A stretch of DNA of 64,000 nucleotides from Micromonospora sp. R77 (GTDB lineage Bacteria > Actinomycetota > Actinomycetes > Mycobacteriales > Micromonosporaceae): assembly GCF_022747945.1 (NCBI RefSeq), contig NZ_JALDST010000001.1:3410001-3474000 (forward strand), written 5' to 3'. Numbering within the stretch: position 1 is the stretch's first letter; each line of letters opens with the position of its first letter. This document shows positions 61,784 through 64,000 of the stretch, piece after piece. The notes below the pieces were generated by a model. The model had not been told where the DNA came from and made no database searches. It was given only the letters and a program-made list of their open reading frames with translations. The position numbers and the translations under genes were made by a program.

Positions 61784-61926
61784 GTCGGTCGCCGCTGCCC
61801 TCCCTCAACGGGCGGGCGACCGGCTTGGACGCCCCGACGTGGGCCCGACGCAGAGGGTGGGCGATGACGCGGGGCGGCGACAGAGAGGGGCGGTGCTAGC
61901 CGGACCTGGCTACCGAAACCCAGGGC

Positions 61927-62595
61927 CTAGCGTTGGGCGTCGGACTGGGCGCGGGCCGGGGCGGTGACGGTTGCCGGCCTGGCTGTGTTCAGGGGCCAGG
62001 AGCCGCGGTTCGGGTGAGGGTTGCGGCCCATCGGGACGAGGACCGGCCCGTCGGGCAGGGTGAGCGTGGGTCTCGGGAGGTAGCCGTGCTTGCGGTACAG
62101 GTCCTGGCTGTCGGGCGCGATTTCGGTCCACGAGGGCATGTCGATGCGGTCGACGCGGCTTTCATGGTGGGTGAGCATCGCCTTGCCGATGCCGCGTCGT
62201 TGGGCGGCGGGAAGGACGGCGAGGACTGCCAGGTGGTGGTGAGGTTCGGTGGGTCGGACCGGGGTGAGTAGCTGGTCGAGGAGTTCGAACTGCCGCACGT
62301 GCGGGCCGGCGGCGTCGGCCAGTCGGCTGTGGTAGTTCGACGGTGGCGGGATGCTGCGGTAGCGGTGAAACCCCATGGCGGCGGCGCTCAGGTCGTCCAT
62401 GATCTGGATGTCGCCGAAGAACATGGCGTGTTCCACCCAGATCACCGCCACGTCGGTGAGGATCCGCTGCCGGCAGGTCGGGTCGGGCACCAGCCACTGG
62501 GCGAGCGGGCCGGAGTGCAGGGCGTCGGCGATCAGCGCGGCGACCGGTTCCTTGTCCGCCCACCGGGCGGCACGGATACGCGGAATGACGTCCAT
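61927..62595 (-). CDS. GNAT family acetyltransferase
   Basis: 222 residues, ATG with GGAGG upstream. HHLAVLAVLPAAQRRGIGKAM is the acetyl-CoA loop (Q/RxxGxG/A) and LYRKHGYLPRP the C-terminal GNAT turn. The substrate is unknown. Extra C-terminal tail. Confidence 0.87.
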   Translation of the reverse strand: MDVIPRIRAARWADKEPVAALIADALHSGPLAQWLVPDPTCRQRILTDVAVIWVEHAMFFGDIQIMDDLSAAAMGFHRYRSIPPPSNYHSRLADAAGPHVRQFELLDQLLTPVRPTEPHHHLAVLAVLPAAQRRGIGKAMLTHHESRVDRIDMPSWTEIAPDSQDLYRKHGYLPRPTLTLPDGPVLVPMGRNPHPNRGSWPLNTARPATVTAPARAQSDAQR

Positions 62596-62632
62596 GGGAT
62601 GCCTCCAAGGGCAGCGGGTGGGTGGGGCGGGC

Positions 62633-63316
62633 TTACCGGTAGGTGGCGGTGGCGAGGTCACCGACGGCGGCGTCGACCGCGGCGGTGATGTCGCGTACCT
62701 GCCGGTGGTGCTGCGCGGCAATGGTGCGTAGCTGCGCGGTGAGGGTGGCGATGTCGTCGGCGAGGTACAGGTGGTTGGTCAGGCCGAGGGTCGCGACGAG
62801 GCCGCCGAGGGCGGCGGTGTGGTTGTCGGGCTGGTCACGGCCGGCGGCGATGTAGTGCAACCGGGCGCGGGCGACGACCGGCCACTTGAGGTCCGTGGGC
62901 AGGTAGCGGTCGGTGCGGGCGAGCCCTCCCAGGCGGCGACGCACGTCGTGGCGCAGGATCCCGCCGGCGTGCAGGCCGGCGCGGGTGCGGTCGTACAGGT
63001 CGTCGGCGAACCCGCGCAGCCACCTCCGCAGCGGCGGGGTCGGGTGGGCGTAGCGGATGGAGGCCAGGGCGGTGTCGGCGATCAAGTCCCCGACCGGGCG
63101 GTCCAGGTGCAGCCACAGCCGCTGCTCCTCGCCCGATTGGGTGTCGTCCGTGGTGTCGAGACCGATCCGCCCGGCGAGAAAGAGGTCGATGAGCACCGCA
63201 CCCGCCAGGCCGAGTGCGAGGGCCTGGCGGTGGATGTGTGGCTGGCCGGTGTCGTCGTCGTGACCGAGCAGGAACAACTCGTCCCGCAACGGCAGCTGGG
63301 GGATGGAGGAGGCCAT
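62633..63316 (-). CDS. GPP34/GOLPH3-like protein
   Basis: 227 residues with LRDELFLLGHDDDTG, LALGLAGAVLIDLFLAGRI at the N-terminus and a helical rest, in the style of GPP34 proteins common in actinomycetes. Phosphoinositide binding is known in eukaryotic relatives; the bacterial role is unclear. Confidence 0.85.
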   Translation of the reverse strand: MASSIPQLPLRDELFLLGHDDDTGQPHIHRQALALGLAGAVLIDLFLAGRIGLDTTDDTQSGEEQRLWLHLDRPVGDLIADTALASIRYAHPTPPLRRWLRGFADDLYDRTRAGLHAGGILRHDVRRRLGGLARTDRYLPTDLKWPVVARARLHYIAAGRDQPDNHTAALGGLVATLGLTNHLYLADDIATLTAQLRTIAAQHHRQVRDITAAVDAAVGDLATATYR

Positions 63317-63330
63317 GTGGATCCCGCCCT

Positions 63331-64000
63331 CTACCTCGGCCCGTCGGTGTGCTGCCGGAAGCGGGCGTGCACCCCGTCGTAGGCGGCTTGCGGCTGCGGA
63401 AGCAGTACCTTGTCGACGGCGGCGAGGAGTGTGTAGTTCGGGTCGCAGACGTTGCCGATCGGCGCCCGTCCCGCCTGTGACACCAGCTGGTAGGCGTCGA
63501 GCTGCTCCAGGCCGGTGAGGTCTACCACCCAGCCGACCAGGTCGCGGTGCGCAATCCGGTACGCGTCTTCAAGGGGACGGGCGCAGCCGACCGACATGAT
63601 CGACGTGTCGGTCTCCAGGCGGGGCCACACCGTCGGGACGCCTTTGATGACCTCGATGATCAGGGTGGTGGTTGTGGCGATCTCCACCCCGACGCCACAG
63701 GCCTCACCCTCGCCCTGGCAGGCGTGGCCGTCGCCGAGGGCGAGCATCGCCCCGTGCACGTTCACCCCCAGGTACAGGGTGGTACCGGCGCGCAGCTCCG
63801 GGGTGTCGAGGTTCCCGCCATGGCTGTCGGGCACGATTGTCGAACGCGACTCGAACCCGCCCGGCGCCACCCCGATGGTGCCGATCATCGGGTCCAGCGG
63901 CAGGTCGACCGTGTGGTCGCTGTCGGTGGCGTGGAAGCGGACCGTGCCGGCCTGCCGGTCGATGTCGTACACCCACACCCGCTCCTCGAGAGGCGGCTGC
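63331..64000 (-). CDS. Acetamidase/formamidase family, N-terminus beyond window
   Basis: The frame is open to the right edge, so the start lies outside. Visible: PMIGTIGVAPGG, DSHGGNLDTPEL, LYLGVNVHGAMLALGDGHACQGEGE and IMSVGCARPLEDAYRIAH, the core of acetamidase/formamidase enzymes that hydrolyse short amides. Active residues of the metal centre (His/Asp/Glu in this region) appear present. C-terminal end is complete. Confidence 0.85.
   Translation of the reverse strand, partial: QPPLEERVWVYDIDRQAGTVRFHATDSDHTVDLPLDPMIGTIGVAPGGFESRSTIVPDSHGGNLDTPELRAGTTLYLGVNVHGAMLALGDGHACQGEGEACGVGVEIATTTTLIIEVIKGVPTVWPRLETDTSIMSVGCARPLEDAYRIAHRDLVGWVVDLTGLEQLDAYQLVSQAGRAPIGNVCDPNYTLLAAVDKVLLPQPQAAYDGVHARFRQHTDGPR

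Overview
The window is about 70% G+C or more over most of its length. It carries actinobacterial families throughout (Lsr2, DUF2637, PrgI/VirB4 conjugation ATPases, BTAD regulators, GTG starts, GTGA and ATGA gene overlaps). It looks like a chromosomal stretch of a filamentous actinomycete, perhaps Micromonosporaceae; the family is inferred from overall style, not from a marker gene. No rRNA, tRNA or CRISPR array was seen.

Layout. (1) 1-7649, minus strand, visibly lower G+C: a phosphorothioation (Dnd)-like defence operon, read right to left. It encodes a helicase with an HKD-nuclease-like N-terminus, a 72-residue protein, a DndD-type SMC-like ATPase, a 136-residue protein, a DndA/IscS-type cysteine desulfurase and a DUF4007 protein cut by the left edge. 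(2) 7967-9542, minus: a prepilin peptidase and two winged-helix regulators. (3) 9824-21944, plus: a tightly overlapping Tad/Flp pilus operon (secreted proteins, CpaB, CpaE, CpaF, TadB, TadC, a small pilin, three TadE/G-like proteins), closed by a 1138-residue LysM-BTAD membrane protein and a DUF2637 protein. (4) 22064-49726, mostly minus: accessory and transfer genes of an integrative conjugative element. Cargo and housekeeping genes include a MoxR/VWA pair, HAD, GGDEF, Lsr2, a FAD monooxygenase and many small unknowns. The transfer module holds a transglycosylase/M23 hydrolase, a replication-relaxation protein, a VirD4/TraG-like coupling ATPase, a PrgI-domain protein, VirB4, VirB6-like and VirB2-like proteins. 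(5) 49727-52121: long non-coding stretches around a sigma-like gene, with a 44-bp inverted repeat and a dense field of TGTCAG/CTGACA words. (6) 52122-59141: two methyltransferase-like genes, a frameshifted C5-cytosine methyltransferase, an excisionase-like HTH gene, a HEPN-motif protein and a tyrosine integrase, which probably mark the right end of the element. (7) 59233-64000: a decayed methyltransferase pseudogene, then a lipoprotein, a TPR protein, a GNAT, a GPP34 protein and a partial acetamidase/formamidase, probably flanking chromosome.

How the parts fit: the integrase and HTH gene would move the element, the VirB-like genes would transfer it, and the methyltransferases and HEPN protein are likely protection or conflict genes. 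The Tad pilus and the Dnd-like island may be neighbours of the element or part of it; no left boundary could be identified. The most unusual item is the Dnd-like operon, with its DUF4007 partner and fused nuclease-helicase. The sequence features most in need of explanation are the TGTCAG repeat field and the 44-bp inverted repeats.
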